From Oceanirhabdus sp942490885 (GTDB lineage: Bacteria > Bacillota > Clostridia > Clostridiales > Clostridiaceae), in assembly GCA_942490885.1 (NCBI GenBank), contig CALNYT010000002.1, forward strand, positions 4,278,001 through 4,342,000: a stretch of 64,000 nucleotides of DNA, written 5' to 3'. Position numbers and translations under genes: made by a program. Under the pieces are notes generated by a model. The model was given only the letters and a program-made list of their open reading frames with translations. It was not told the DNA's origin and made no database searches. Below are positions 9,897 through 18,440 of the stretch, piece by piece. The stretch's first letter is position 1. Each line of letters opens with the position of its first letter.

Positions 9897-10509
9897 CTAC
9901 CATTAAACCATTAGGAAACAACTTCAAAAGAGGTACCTGAACCCTAGAGTACCATGAAAAAGGACATATCCACCAGAAACTTTTACTTGCCATTACCACC
10001 CCCACAATAGCGCCAAAGAAATTGACAAGATATGTAAGAGCTGTACCAAAAACATTGTAGCTTATCATTGAAAATGGAATTATCCACATGGAACATAAAA
10101 CTGATAAAATCGTGGATGCCCCCCCTGTTATCAAACTTATATCCTCCACCTGTCCACCTATAACTCGCTCTGCTGTTTCTAACATAATAAACATAAACAC
10201 ATTTGAAAAAAATAAATATACTGTAGATAAAATTATTTTTGAAATCCATATTCTACTTTGACGAATATTTAAGTTAGTTAACCCTTTATATTCAAATTTT
10301 TTTTTGTCTTCAGCCGCACAGCTCACTCCAATTACCCCTGCTGATATTGGTAACATAGTTGAGTACCACCAGTTATATCCATTATAATTTATATGATTTC
10401 TAGCTATTGCTAATAATAACAATCCAATTAATATTGGCAGTATTATTATACTTTTTCTAACATTAGTTCTCTTCATTTTTAAATTCTCAGCTCTGATAAT
10501 ATTAAGCAT
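9889..10509 (-). pseudogene. lantibiotic-immunity-type ABC permease (MutE/EpiE-like), C-terminally truncated
   Basis: 206 residues opening MLNIIRAENLKMKRT, with about five hydrophobic segments, and the family motif WYSRVQVPLLKLFPNG near the C-terminus. Relatives continue for another 40-50 residues and a last membrane helix; here the frame ends MVDE at the deletion junction with the regulator fragment. The ATG overlaps the end of the ATPase gene. The usual second permease (MutG-like) is gone. Export activity is unlikely but cannot be ruled out. Confidence 0.8.
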
Positions 10510-11215
10510 ACTTTCTCACCCCTTTCATTTTTGTTGAAGTTATTTTCATGAATAAATCTTCTAAATTTTCTTCTTTATCTATCTCACCCTCATAACACAA
10601 CTCTCCTTCATTTATTATTCCAATTTTGTCAGCTATTTGTTGTATTTCCCAAAGAATATGGCTAGATATTATCACTGTTATGCCTTCATTTGCAAAATTT
10701 CTTATCATTTCTCTGAGTTCAGCTATTCCAAATGGATCCAATCCATTTGTTGGTTCATCCAAAATAAGTATCTCTGGATTATTAATCAAGGCTAATGCTA
10801 TCCCTAACCTTTGTTTCATCCCCATTGAAAATTTTTTTACAATCTTTTTTCCCGTATCTGTAAGATTAACTTTTCTTAATACTTCATTTATACGCTCCTC
10901 TTTAATACCTAAAAGCATTGTTCTTACTCTAAGATTCTCAACTGCCGTAAGATTATCATATAGAACTGGTTCTTCTATAATTGAACCGATTTTATTAAGA
11001 TTTTTTCGACTCCATTTTTCTCCATCCATTAAAACTTCACCCTCACTGGAATTTATAATTCCAGTCAAAATTTTAAGTAGTGTAGATTTTCCAGCTCCAT
11101 TGGGTCCCAGTAGACCATAAACCTTATTCTTTTCAATATTCATATTTATCTCATTTAAAACCATCTCATCTTTATATTTTTTTGTAAGTCCTCTAGTTTC
11201 GATAATATTTACCAT
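10502..11215 (-). CDS. ABC exporter ATP-binding subunit, lantibiotic immunity type (MutF/SpaF/CprA-like)
   Basis: 237 residues with Walker A GPNGAGKST (about residues 36-44), signature FSMGMKQRLGIA, Walker B ILILDEPTNGLDP and the switch His in SSHILWEI. In intact loci this subunit energises two permeases that expel lantibiotics or similar peptides from the membrane. It is first in the operon. Its permease partner is truncated and the second is missing. Confidence 0.88.
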   Translation of the reverse strand: MVNIIETRGLTKKYKDEMVLNEINMNIEKNKVYGLLGPNGAGKSTLLKILTGIINSSEGEVLMDGEKWSRKNLNKIGSIIEEPVLYDNLTAVENLRVRTMLLGIKEERINEVLRKVNLTDTGKKIVKKFSMGMKQRLGIALALINNPEILILDEPTNGLDPFGIAELREMIRNFANEGITVIISSHILWEIQQIADKIGIINEGELCYEGEIDKEENLEDLFMKITSTKMKGVRKYA

Positions 11216-11318
11216 ATATTTTCCTCCTTAATTATTTTTCCTGTAGATAAAGTATAGAATGTATTTATAAGGAATTTATAAGGATTTCTAAAAATAGTGA
11301 AACTTTAGCAGGACAAAT

Positions 11319-12632
11319 GTGAATAAATTAATTAACGAACATCAATATACTAAACTTTCAGATATTGTTATGGAGATTTCAGATAGATTAAAAGTACCTG
11401 AAGAAGTACTTCAAAGATTAGGTGAAAATAATCAAATTTGGGATGGAAGAACCTTATCCCATGGATATCCTGGTATATGTATGTTAATGGGTGAACTTGC
11501 ACAACATTTTCCTGATAGTGATTGGGATAAACATGGACATGCTCAAATGAAAATCATAAACCAAGTTATTGATACTGATTTAAAAGATAATATGGCTTTA
11601 TTTAGTGGCCTAGCAGGAATTGGAATGGCTGCATATACTCTTTCTGACAATGGTAACAGGTATCAAAATTTCATAGCTGAACTAAATTCTCTTTTAATGA
11701 ATACCATAGATACTAAATTAAATCATTTCTTTGAAAATGGTAATTATGATTTAAAAATTACGGATATAGATGTAATATCTGGCTTTAGCGGCGTTTGTGG
11801 ATATTTACTGTTTTGTAAAAATAATTCAGAAACACTTCTTAGAATTAAGAAAATTTTAAAGTACTTTATTTGCATAACCGAAGATATTGAAATTGATGGA
11901 ATGATTGTTCCTGGTTGGCATATATCCAGCCAAAATCAGTTTTTAGAAACAGAAAGAGAATCTTATCCAAAGGGTAATTTCAATACAGGATTATCTCATG
12001 GAATTTCTGGCCCTCTAGCATTGTTGTCTATATCATTACTGAATGATATAGAGATAGATGGACAAAGACAAGCAATTCAAAAGATTGCTGATTGGTTGAT
12101 ACAGTGGAGCTGTGAAGATGAGTATGGAATATATATGACTGGTCATATCGATATACTTGAGCTAACTGGTGAAAAGGAACGCAAAAAAGAATATACAAAT
12201 AGAGAAGCTTGGTGCTATGGCAACCCAGGGGTCGCAAGAAGCATCTGGCTTGCAGGAAAGAGTTTAAACTCTAATAAATATAAAGCATTCGCTATAGATA
12301 CTTTTAAATCAACATTTAAGAGACCTGTTAATGATTGGGGAATCTTCTCACCGATATTTTGTCACGGCATAGCTGGAAACATTCAGATTTTTAAATTAAT
12401 GTATGAAGATTCTCAAAATGAAATCTTTAGAGCAGCTATATCTGATATGATTCCTTGCTTAATTAAATATTATGATAAGAATAATACCTTTGGATTTTGT
12501 GATTTTAATTACACTACCGGACCTGTCCATAGTCCTGGATTGTTGGATGGAAGTACAGGTATAGTCCTAAGTATTTTAAGTTTATTAAAACCAGTCAAAA
12601 CAAATTGGAACAGTGTATTCTTATTGACTTAA
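11319..12632 (+). CDS. LanC-like lanthionine cyclase, orphan
   Basis: 437 residues with the LanC toroid repeats (LSHGYPG, FSGLAGIG, ISGFSGVCGY, GLSHGISGP, CYGNPGVA, FCHGIAGN). The zinc ligands are visible as C299 (CYG), C348 and H349 (CHG), and the acid/base His as H227 (LSHG). Family members close thioether rings on dehydrated precursor peptides. No LanB dehydratase, precursor or exporter lies beside it. The start is GTG inside ATGTGA; the upstream frame ending at that TGA is open for about 18 codons, which hints at former coupling to a lost gene. Ribosome site is weak (GCAGGA). Confidence 0.85.
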   Translation: MNKLINEHQYTKLSDIVMEISDRLKVPEEVLQRLGENNQIWDGRTLSHGYPGICMLMGELAQHFPDSDWDKHGHAQMKIINQVIDTDLKDNMALFSGLAGIGMAAYTLSDNGNRYQNFIAELNSLLMNTIDTKLNHFFENGNYDLKITDIDVISGFSGVCGYLLFCKNNSETLLRIKKILKYFICITEDIEIDGMIVPGWHISSQNQFLETERESYPKGNFNTGLSHGISGPLALLSISLLNDIEIDGQRQAIQKIADWLIQWSCEDEYGIYMTGHIDILELTGEKERKKEYTNREAWCYGNPGVARSIWLAGKSLNSNKYKAFAIDTFKSTFKRPVNDWGIFSPIFCHGIAGNIQIFKLMYEDSQNEIFRAAISDMIPCLIKYYDKNNTFGFCDFNYTTGPVHSPGLLDGSTGIVLSILSLLKPVKTNWNSVFLLT

Positions 12633-12738
12633 TAATGCCATGATTAACTTTTACCTATAGAAATATCTATTTGATTAAAATTAATAATTTCTATGTTATT
12701 TAGTGTAATAAAAAAATATATTGTTAAGGAGAAAAAAA

Positions 12739-13473
12739 ATGAAATCAAATAAAATATTCTTATTTATTACTGCAACAATAGTTTTATTTTCAATTAATAC
12801 TAAGTTGGTATTTGGATTAAATACTTCTCAACCTATTAAAAAAACTATGTTAGAAGTTTTCCAAAATACTGAGACTGATAATTTTATTTCTATGATGAAC
12901 AAAATTATAGAATTAGAAAAACAAGGATTTTCACCAAAAGAAATAATTTTAATAATGGATGAATCTCCTCTTCTTTCAGAAAATATACACCAACCTTTTC
13001 CCAACCTAAGTATTGGTGATACCATTAATACTGGATATAGTGAATGGTCAAAACTTACACGTTCTGAAAAATGGTTAATCGTAATGAATCCCCTAAAAGC
13101 TATTGAGACATATAAAATTTCACAACTTGCATTTCAGTATACCGAGAGAGAATTTGGTCATAATGGTCTTGGAGATAAAAGTGATGCTTTCAGACATGCT
13201 CTTTGGAATGCCCTACTATGCAAAAACATAGATACCCAGTGGGCAGAGGAAATTACTACAGCTCATGAAGATAAAAACGAAGAACAATTGAATCAAATAG
13301 CACCAGATGGAAATCCTGAACGTGCCCATAGATTTATGGACTTACATAACAACAATGAGGGAAGGACATGCTGGTACCGTGAAGATACAGAATCAAGTAC
13401 AAGTGATGAAACGTTAATTCAGAGGGTTCATTTAAAACTTAACAGTGGTAAGCTAATGGTCCTTAACATCTAA
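12739..13473 (+). CDS. secreted DUF6973-like protein
   Basis: 244 residues from the ATG at 12739, chosen because AAGGAG lies 7 nt upstream; an earlier TTG at 12721 has no site. Residues 1-26 form a signal peptide (hydrophobic LFITATIVLFSI). The C-terminal half carries GLGDKSDAFRHALWNALLC, WAEEITTAHE and MDLHNNNEGR, a pattern of conserved His/Asp/Asn that I associate with DUF6973. The function is unknown. It follows the lanC-like gene by about 100 bp in the same direction and may share its transcript. Confidence 0.65.
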   Translation: MKSNKIFLFITATIVLFSINTKLVFGLNTSQPIKKTMLEVFQNTETDNFISMMNKIIELEKQGFSPKEIILIMDESPLLSENIHQPFPNLSIGDTINTGYSEWSKLTRSEKWLIVMNPLKAIETYKISQLAFQYTEREFGHNGLGDKSDAFRHALWNALLCKNIDTQWAEEITTAHEDKNEEQLNQIAPDGNPERAHRFMDLHNNNEGRTCWYREDTESSTSDETLIQRVHLKLNSGKLMVLNI

Positions 13474-13494
13474 GATTACATTTTATATAACTTT

Positions 13495-13538
13495 GGACTG
13501 TAGATATGTCTATCTTAAAACAACCTTATCTACAGTCC
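13495..13538. terminator. 12-bp perfect inverted repeat after the DUF6973-like gene
   Basis: GGACTGTAGATA and TATCTACAGTCC enclose a 20-nt loop. No T run follows, so it is a weak terminator candidate or an RNA-stabilising hairpin. Confidence 0.5.
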
Positions 13539-13611
13539 CAACTTCCTACTGAATTTATAAGAAATATGGAATTAATATACTCGGTTCTCCAAGCCATAAT
13601 CTCTTCTTATT

Positions 13612-13851
13612 CTAGCTCCCGTATACTATCTGAACATTTTTAGTTAGAACATCTGAATAACTGTAGCTTATCCTTCTGTCATAAGTACCATCAAGCTTAA
13701 CAACAAATATACTGGAGTATGTTTTCTCTATAACTCCGTTTTTAACAAAAACCTTTCTTCTCCCCCCACTATCCCTTAAGACAATTTTTTCCCCTATATG
13801 ATTTTCTATTTCTTCCTTAATTGCACTTAAGGTTCTAGTTCCATGTTTCAA
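13612..13851 (-). CDS. Veg family protein (second copy)
   Basis: 79 residues from a TTG at 13851 that has GGAGG 8 nt upstream, an arrangement identical to the copy at 7619-7858; the ATG at 13866 is part of the ribosome-site stretch. It shares EKIVLRDSGGRRKVFVKNGV and the SYSYSDVLTK tail with the first copy. It lies just downstream of yabG, as veg does in Bacillus subtilis, so this is probably the ancestral locus and 7619-7858 the duplicate. Confidence 0.92.
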   Translation of the reverse strand: MKHGTRTLSAIKEEIENHIGEKIVLRDSGGRRKVFVKNGVIEKTYSSIFVVKLDGTYDRRISYSYSDVLTKNVQIVYGS

Positions 13852-13893
13852 GATAGGTTCCTCCATTTCATTATTGATCTTTATCAGTAATAT

Positions 13894-14817
13894 TTATTTC
13901 AAATATATAGACTTTGGATATCCTTCTCTATATTTTCCTCTAGTTTCCAATCCACCAATTCCCTTTATACCTGTAATTGTGTTATCTATTATATCTTTTA
14001 TTGCCACAATTTCTTTAATATTTGTATAAGCAACCTTTTCACATACCATAACTGGATCTAAACAATGAATCAACACTCTATTTGGTGAACTTGCATAATT
14101 AGCACCTGCATCCAATAGAGCTTCATAATTTGATTGACATGCTCCAGCAAAAATTACAAGATCATCATAATTAGGTTCATAGTTTCTAAGTTTGAGTACA
14201 CACTCAACAAAATACTTTGAATTTCTATAATTAGATAAGTCAGTATAATCTCTTGCATTTTTAACCATGCTATCGTGCCCCGTTATAACTATAATATCAG
14301 GTTTTACTTGTCTAACTAAGTCAACTATAACATTAGGTTGATCTGCTTCCTTAACAGCTTTTCCTACTACCTCTAGTGACAGTTCCTTATATGTTTTAAG
14401 ACATACCTCTAAATATTGAGGGTCACCATCTACGTGAAGTATTCTTCCAGGTCTACCAAATATCATTTCTCTATCTTTATTCGTCTTCTTCTCTTTTGTT
14501 TTGCTCTCTTTTTTTGACTTATCTTTTCCTCTGGAGATATTATTAAATACATAGTGGGCATTATCTTTTCCATTCCGTTGTGCTATTACTTTTTTTATAG
14601 ACTGGTTTATCTTATCATTAAATACCTTATCAGCCTTTCCTTCATTTTCACCATGAACAACTTTTAGATCTTCAATTGGTGAATCTGCCTCAATTCTGAT
14701 ATTTACCCCTTTTAATTCACATATTTCTTTTCCATCAGAATCTTCTCTTATACCAATTACCTTAAAAGTTATATCTTCATCGTATGACTTTCTAACAACA
14801 ATATCACCTATATCCAT
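13894..14817 (-). CDS. yabG: sporulation-specific protease YabG
   Basis: 307 residues. YabG is a mother-cell cysteine-type protease that processes coat proteins (and pre-pro-CspA in C. difficile). The N-terminus MDIGDIVVRKSYDEDI and the later GRPGRILHVDGDPQYL, VIVDLVRQVKPDIIVITGHD and FAGACQSNYEALLDAGANYA segments are characteristic, with the candidate catalytic His in TGHD and Cys in GACQS. The start ATG has AGGAG upstream. A charged stretch (residues about 85-115) links the N-terminal part to the protease domain. Confidence 0.92.
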   Translation of the reverse strand: MDIGDIVVRKSYDEDITFKVIGIREDSDGKEICELKGVNIRIEADSPIEDLKVVHGENEGKADKVFNDKINQSIKKVIAQRNGKDNAHYVFNNISRGKDKSKKESKTKEKKTNKDREMIFGRPGRILHVDGDPQYLEVCLKTYKELSLEVVGKAVKEADQPNVIVDLVRQVKPDIIVITGHDSMVKNARDYTDLSNYRNSKYFVECVLKLRNYEPNYDDLVIFAGACQSNYEALLDAGANYASSPNRVLIHCLDPVMVCEKVAYTNIKEIVAIKDIIDNTITGIKGIGGLETRGKYREGYPKSIYLK

Positions 14818-14889
14818 AATACACTCCTAATATTACTGTATATTTATTATATGTAGAAACCTTAATTCTGTGATTATTTACACAAATAT

Positions 14890-14923
14890 AAGAGGTTGAG
14901 TTTCTAAAAATGCTCAACCTCTT
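14890..14923. terminator. intrinsic terminator upstream of yabG, downstream of the cotS-type gene
   Basis: Perfect 11-bp stem AAGAGGTTGAG / CTCAACCTCTT with a 12-nt loop. It separates the minus-strand cotS-type gene from the yabG promoter. Confidence 0.75.
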
Positions 14924-14932
14924 CATTTAAAA

Positions 14933-15940
14933 TTATTCGTTTTGGTTATATTCACTAGCAAAATCCTCAATAAACTTGCTATAGTTCTCCTTTTCTCCTA
15001 TCATATTGTCGATTTTTTTTGTGAATGTATTCTGAATCCAGTTAACTTCATTATAATAATACCTGTTGCACAATCTCCAAAATCTCTGTGGAAACAATAA
15101 AAATGCATAGAGAACCTTGTACTCACCTTCTTCAAGTGGACTTACCTCATTGTAAGCATCTAGAATAAGTTTAGCATATTTTATATCCCAATCTCTTCTT
15201 TTTAAGACTTTGATTATGAAATTTGATATATCATATATTCTTATCTCTCTCTTACAATAATCAAAATCCACAACACTTACACTTTCATCTTCACCCATAA
15301 TAATATTATGATATGTGTAATCATGATGACAAAAACTCTTATCTTCTTCTGCGATACTACAATATTTCTCATACTCTGATGATTCAAGTACCTTTTGAGC
15401 TCTTATTCCTAAATCCATGAAGAACTCAAAGTTATTTACGTATTTAATATCAAAATCACTCTTCTTACCTTTTTTCTTTCGTACCATATTCTTCATCTTA
15501 GAAAATGATTTAACCCTTTTCTCCATTAAATGAGGCCATCTACCAAGATCTGTTTTTAACTTACTATTTTCTGGTGGCTCATACCCTTTTGAAGCAATAT
15601 GAAGCTTTGCTAAATTCTTAGCCGCGAGTTTAAGATCATCATCATTATAGAAATCACATTCTCTACCCTCTATCCAATTTGATAAAGTATATATATCCTC
15701 ATTAACCATAGCATATGGATTTTCTTCAACATTGATAATATATCTATCTACATTAGGAAATCCATTTTCAATCAGATGTTCTTTTGCTCCATAAATAAAG
15801 AATAACTTCTGAACCCCATAATTAATTCTTTTTAAACACTTCTTTCCTTTGTTCGTCTTGAGATAATATACCCCACGCTTTGGTTTCATTGTTTCTATTC
15901 TTATATTGAACTGCCTTTCTATCTCCAGTTCACGCATCAT
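14933..15940 (-). CDS. CotS-family spore coat protein A (kinase-fold)
   Basis: A protein of the CotS/CotI/YsxE family, which has an aminoglycoside-phosphotransferase-like fold. Visible landmarks are LKTNKGKKCLKR (lysine of the N-lobe), CHHDYTYHNIIMG (catalytic loop), SVVDFDYCKREIRIYDISNF (metal-binding Asp) and the C-terminal FPQRFWRLCNRYY block. About 335 residues from the ATG at 15940, with GGAGG 9 nt upstream. It is divergent from the glycosyltransferase at 16065, matching the cotS-cotSA partnership of Bacillus. Confidence 0.85.
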   Translation of the reverse strand: MMRELEIERQFNIRIETMKPKRGVYYLKTNKGKKCLKRINYGVQKLFFIYGAKEHLIENGFPNVDRYIINVEENPYAMVNEDIYTLSNWIEGRECDFYNDDDLKLAAKNLAKLHIASKGYEPPENSKLKTDLGRWPHLMEKRVKSFSKMKNMVRKKKGKKSDFDIKYVNNFEFFMDLGIRAQKVLESSEYEKYCSIAEEDKSFCHHDYTYHNIIMGEDESVSVVDFDYCKREIRIYDISNFIIKVLKRRDWDIKYAKLILDAYNEVSPLEEGEYKVLYAFLLFPQRFWRLCNRYYYNEVNWIQNTFTKKIDNMIGEKENYSKFIEDFASEYNQNE

Positions 15941-16064
15941 ACTCAATCACCTCCCTATAAATTTATATGAACCTTAAAAAGGTTTTAGCACATTTTAATT
16001 ACTTTTCACATAAAAGAAAACCTATAATATAATGAATTATAGTGCAAAATAAGGAGTAACTAAT

Positions 16065-17207
16065 ATGAGGATAGGTTTTGATTGCCGAGCTGCGGCATGG
16101 TATAAGGGAACAGGAATAGGAAACTATTCTTATAAACTTATTAAAAACATTCTACCTTTTACACCCCATTCATATGACTTATATACCCCTAATCATTCTT
16201 TCATAAATAATCTGTCTTCCTATGATTCTCCCATCACCTTTCATTCAATTTCTGGTGGTAACAAAGACGGATTCTGGAACAGGGTAAACAGCGATCAATA
16301 TGAGTTATCTAGCGATTTAGATATATTTCACACCCCGCAAAATGGAATAGGCTTACCCAAAAATAAAAAATGCCCCCTAGTTGTTACCTTACATGATATA
16401 ATTCCTCTCAGAATGCCTGAAACTGTAAGTGAAACATTCAACCATATGTTCCATAATAAAATCCATGAAATAATGAAACAAGCTGATGGTATAATCACAG
16501 TTTCTGAGTTTTCAAAACAGGATATACTCAAAGAATTCTCTTTCCCTGAAGAAAAAATTTTTGTAACACATTTGGCAAGTGATGTCACCTATAAGCCAAT
16601 TAATAAGAAATTATCAAAGTACTTAATTAAAAATAGATTTCATATTGAAAATGATTATATACTCTATATTGGTGGTTTCACTCCTAGAAAAAATATATGG
16701 GGAATAATCAAAGCTTATGAACAGAATTTTGAAAAACTAAAAAATAAATATAAATTAGTGATAGCAGGAAAACAGGGTATTTCTTATACTCTTTATAAAG
16801 AATATGTAGACAATCATAACCTAGCAGATTATGTACTCTTTACAGGATTTGTAGATAACATCTACCTACCATTTTTATATAATGCAGCATCCTTATTCAT
16901 CTTTCCATCATTCTACGAAGGCTTTGGCCTTCCTCCAATAGAAGCAATGGCATGCGGAACACCTGTCATTGCCTCAAATGTGACCTCAATACCAGAAGTG
17001 TTAAAAAATGGTGCATTATACGTTGATCCAAATAATATTGATGATATAAGTGAAAAAATGCTTCATGTTCTTAATGACCCTTCTCTGCAACAAGAACTTA
17101 TATCTAAGGGGCTTAAGGTGAATGCTGCTTACTCTTGGGAAAAAACAGCCTTTGAGACTTTAAATGCATATAAAAAAATACACCAAGGGTGTATTTTGAA
17201 TGTATAA
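16065..17207 (+). CDS. GT4-family glycosyltransferase, CotSA-like
   Basis: 380 residues with a GT-B fold. The N-terminal sugar-acceptor motif is GIGNYSYKL, and the C-terminal donor-site block reads FYEGFGLPPIEAMACGTPVI with its EX7E glutamates. It is closely related in plan to the enzyme at 24724-25857 (both begin with a DCRAAAWYKGTGIGNY-like stretch and share HTPQNGIGL / HVPQNGIGL). AAGGAG precedes the ATG. Context beside a CotS-type gene suggests spore-surface glycan synthesis. Donor and acceptor are unknown. Confidence 0.85.
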   Translation: MRIGFDCRAAAWYKGTGIGNYSYKLIKNILPFTPHSYDLYTPNHSFINNLSSYDSPITFHSISGGNKDGFWNRVNSDQYELSSDLDIFHTPQNGIGLPKNKKCPLVVTLHDIIPLRMPETVSETFNHMFHNKIHEIMKQADGIITVSEFSKQDILKEFSFPEEKIFVTHLASDVTYKPINKKLSKYLIKNRFHIENDYILYIGGFTPRKNIWGIIKAYEQNFEKLKNKYKLVIAGKQGISYTLYKEYVDNHNLADYVLFTGFVDNIYLPFLYNAASLFIFPSFYEGFGLPPIEAMACGTPVIASNVTSIPEVLKNGALYVDPNNIDDISEKMLHVLNDPSLQQELISKGLKVNAAYSWEKTAFETLNAYKKIHQGCILNV

Positions 17208-17232
17208 TGTATAACGAATAATGGATAATTAA

Positions 17233-17460
17233 GGGAGTCTGTTTTATTATTGGGAATTCAGTTCTACTGCATTAGGCATAGCCATCCAAATCGCTGGAAT
17301 ATGCATTTTTGAGGTTTTATATTTTAGTAATCATTTTGAAATAAAAAACCAATGTTTATTTTGGTGTATCAATACTTGGCTATTATCTGTTATGCCCATT
17401 ATTCTTTCAATTCTTTCAAAGAGATGGTGCAATAAAAAGTGTTCAAAAGACTTACCTTAA
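17233..17460 (+). pseudogene. short open frame with two hydrophobic segments, probable membrane-protein remnant
   Basis: 76 open codons without a convincing start: the frame reads YYWEFSSTALGIAIQIAGIC, CLFWCINTWLLSVMPIILSI and KRWCNKKCSKDLP before a stop. It has two probable membrane helices. I do not recognise a family. No ribosome site precedes it. Confidence 0.35.
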
Positions 17461-17508
17461 TAAATTATATATTTTAAACATTGTTATAAAACATAGACAA
17501 AAATAAAG

Positions 17509-17690
17509 ATGTAACTTCTCACTAAACTCAGAAGCTACATCTTTTTATTCTATACACTAATATAATTTTCAAGATTTTATACTACAATAAAATCTTGAAC
17601 TTAAAATACAATGTTTCATTTAAATGAAACAAGTTAACCATGTTTTCCAACGAACAACATAATTAAAATTTCACAGAGTGAAACTTCATT
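17509..17690. repeat. modular fold-back repeat, copy R2
   Basis: Four hairpins in the family order: GATGTAACTTCT / AGAAGCTACATC; CAAGATTTTAT / ATAAAATCTTG; GTTTCATTTAAATGAAAC; and AATTTCACAGAGTGAAAC. The segment AAAATACAATGTTTCAT matches the type copy at 55089. The first hairpin, followed by TTTTT, could also end transcription of the upstream glycosyltransferase. Confidence 0.65.
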
Positions 17691-17830
17691 TTCTTTTCCT
17701 TTTTAAATAATCTATTTATTTGTGCTTTTGATACCTCTGGCATTCCATATACATATGGTGTTATTTTATTTACAAACATACTAATTTGAAAAATACCTTC
17801 TATCTCTTCTATATTATAAATGCATCCATT
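17663..17830 (-). pseudogene. C-terminal fragment of an unrecognised protein
   Basis: 56 open codons reading IYNIEEIEGIFQISMFVNKI, then TPYVYGMPEVSKAQINRLFK and KEKKMKFHSVKF. The last residues are encoded by the hairpin of repeat R2, so the original C-terminus may have been replaced by the repeat. There is no start. I do not recognise the family. Confidence 0.35.
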
Positions 17831-17999
17831 TTAACCGTAATTGTATGGAAGTCACCTATCTTCTACAAGTGGGTGATGGATAATACTATTTTCAGAAGGG
17901 TTCGATATCCTTCTGAAGATACTATAGCGTACAGGTATAAAATCATCAGAAAATGTATACACTATACGTATAAATGTTCTTTTATAACTAGATATATAA

Positions 18000-18235
18000 G
18001 GTTGTGATGGGTATACGAATATAGCGAAAACCAAGCTTAGCCTCCATCACGTAAAATATCTAAGGCAACTTAGAATACAACAAAACGGTAACTACCCTAG
18101 GTCCTAGGGAAAGTCAAGCCTGTGGAGAACGCATAAGACCTATATGGCGATGTTCTAGGAAACAGGAAAAATTCTAGCACATGATACTAGAAGCCCCCAG
18201 TTCTGCGTGAGCAACTGGTGGGAGGGTTCACTTAT
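18000..18235 (+). mobile_element. probable IS200/IS605-type right-end remnant with omega-RNA-like hairpins
   Basis: The stretch has no long reading frame but ends in GAAGCCCCCAGTT, a short loop, then AACTGGTGGGAGGGTTCAC, the sort of hairpin and TTCAC tail seen at the right end of tnpB-bearing IS605 elements. Just upstream one frame reads GKVKPVENA and stops, resembling a TnpB C-terminus. A further stem TTCTAG / CTAGAA lies between. The transposase body and left end are absent. Identification rests on remembered motif resemblance. Confidence 0.45.
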
Positions 18236-18344
18236 TCTCCCCTCATATCCCTTTGCATTAATTACTTTTTTACAAAATAATTATATCATGAACACCCCTT
18301 ATCTTAATGTACAAGAACAATACATAATTAAGAATGTACGTAAA

Positions 18345-18366
18345 AAAAGCACGGAAAACCGTGCTT
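18345..18366 (-). terminator. intrinsic terminator of the cbi operon
   Basis: Stem GCACGG / CCGTGC with a 4-nt loop; on the minus strand it is followed by seven T residues. It lies about 70 bp past the cbiO stop, beyond repeat R3. Confidence 0.75.
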
Positions 18367-18372
18367 AAAGGA

Positions 18373-18440
18373 AGTTGAGAGTTGAAACCTATTGTTCTTT
18401 ATACCAATAGGTTTCAACTCACCATTCTCCACTCTCAACT
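18373..18440. repeat. modular fold-back repeat, copy R3 (short form) abutting cbiO
   Basis: AGTTGAGAGTTGAAACCTAT and its complement enclose TTGTTCTTTATACC; the outer right arm is ACTCTCAACTATGTTTT. The right end, CTCTC(A/C)A(C/T)TATGTTTT, is shared with copies R9 and R11. On the minus strand these bases encode the last codons and TAG stop of cbiO. Confidence 0.65.

Noticed and set aside
15960..16060. Sigma-K promoter for the cotS and glycosyltransferase genes (GCAC...CATA)
   Set aside because: GCAC and CATA are 17 bp apart but the -10 lacks the expected TA; the match is too loose in AT-rich DNA to list as a feature.
17786..18034. Short plus and minus open frames around 17.8-18.0 kb
   Set aside because: Composition is random, there is no ribosome site, and they overlap each other and a degenerate mobile-element region.
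17870..18240. Group II intron remnant as an explanation for the structured stretch
   Set aside because: No domain V-like GAGCCGTATGCGG hairpin or intron boundary motifs were found; the end hairpin resembles an IS605 right end better.
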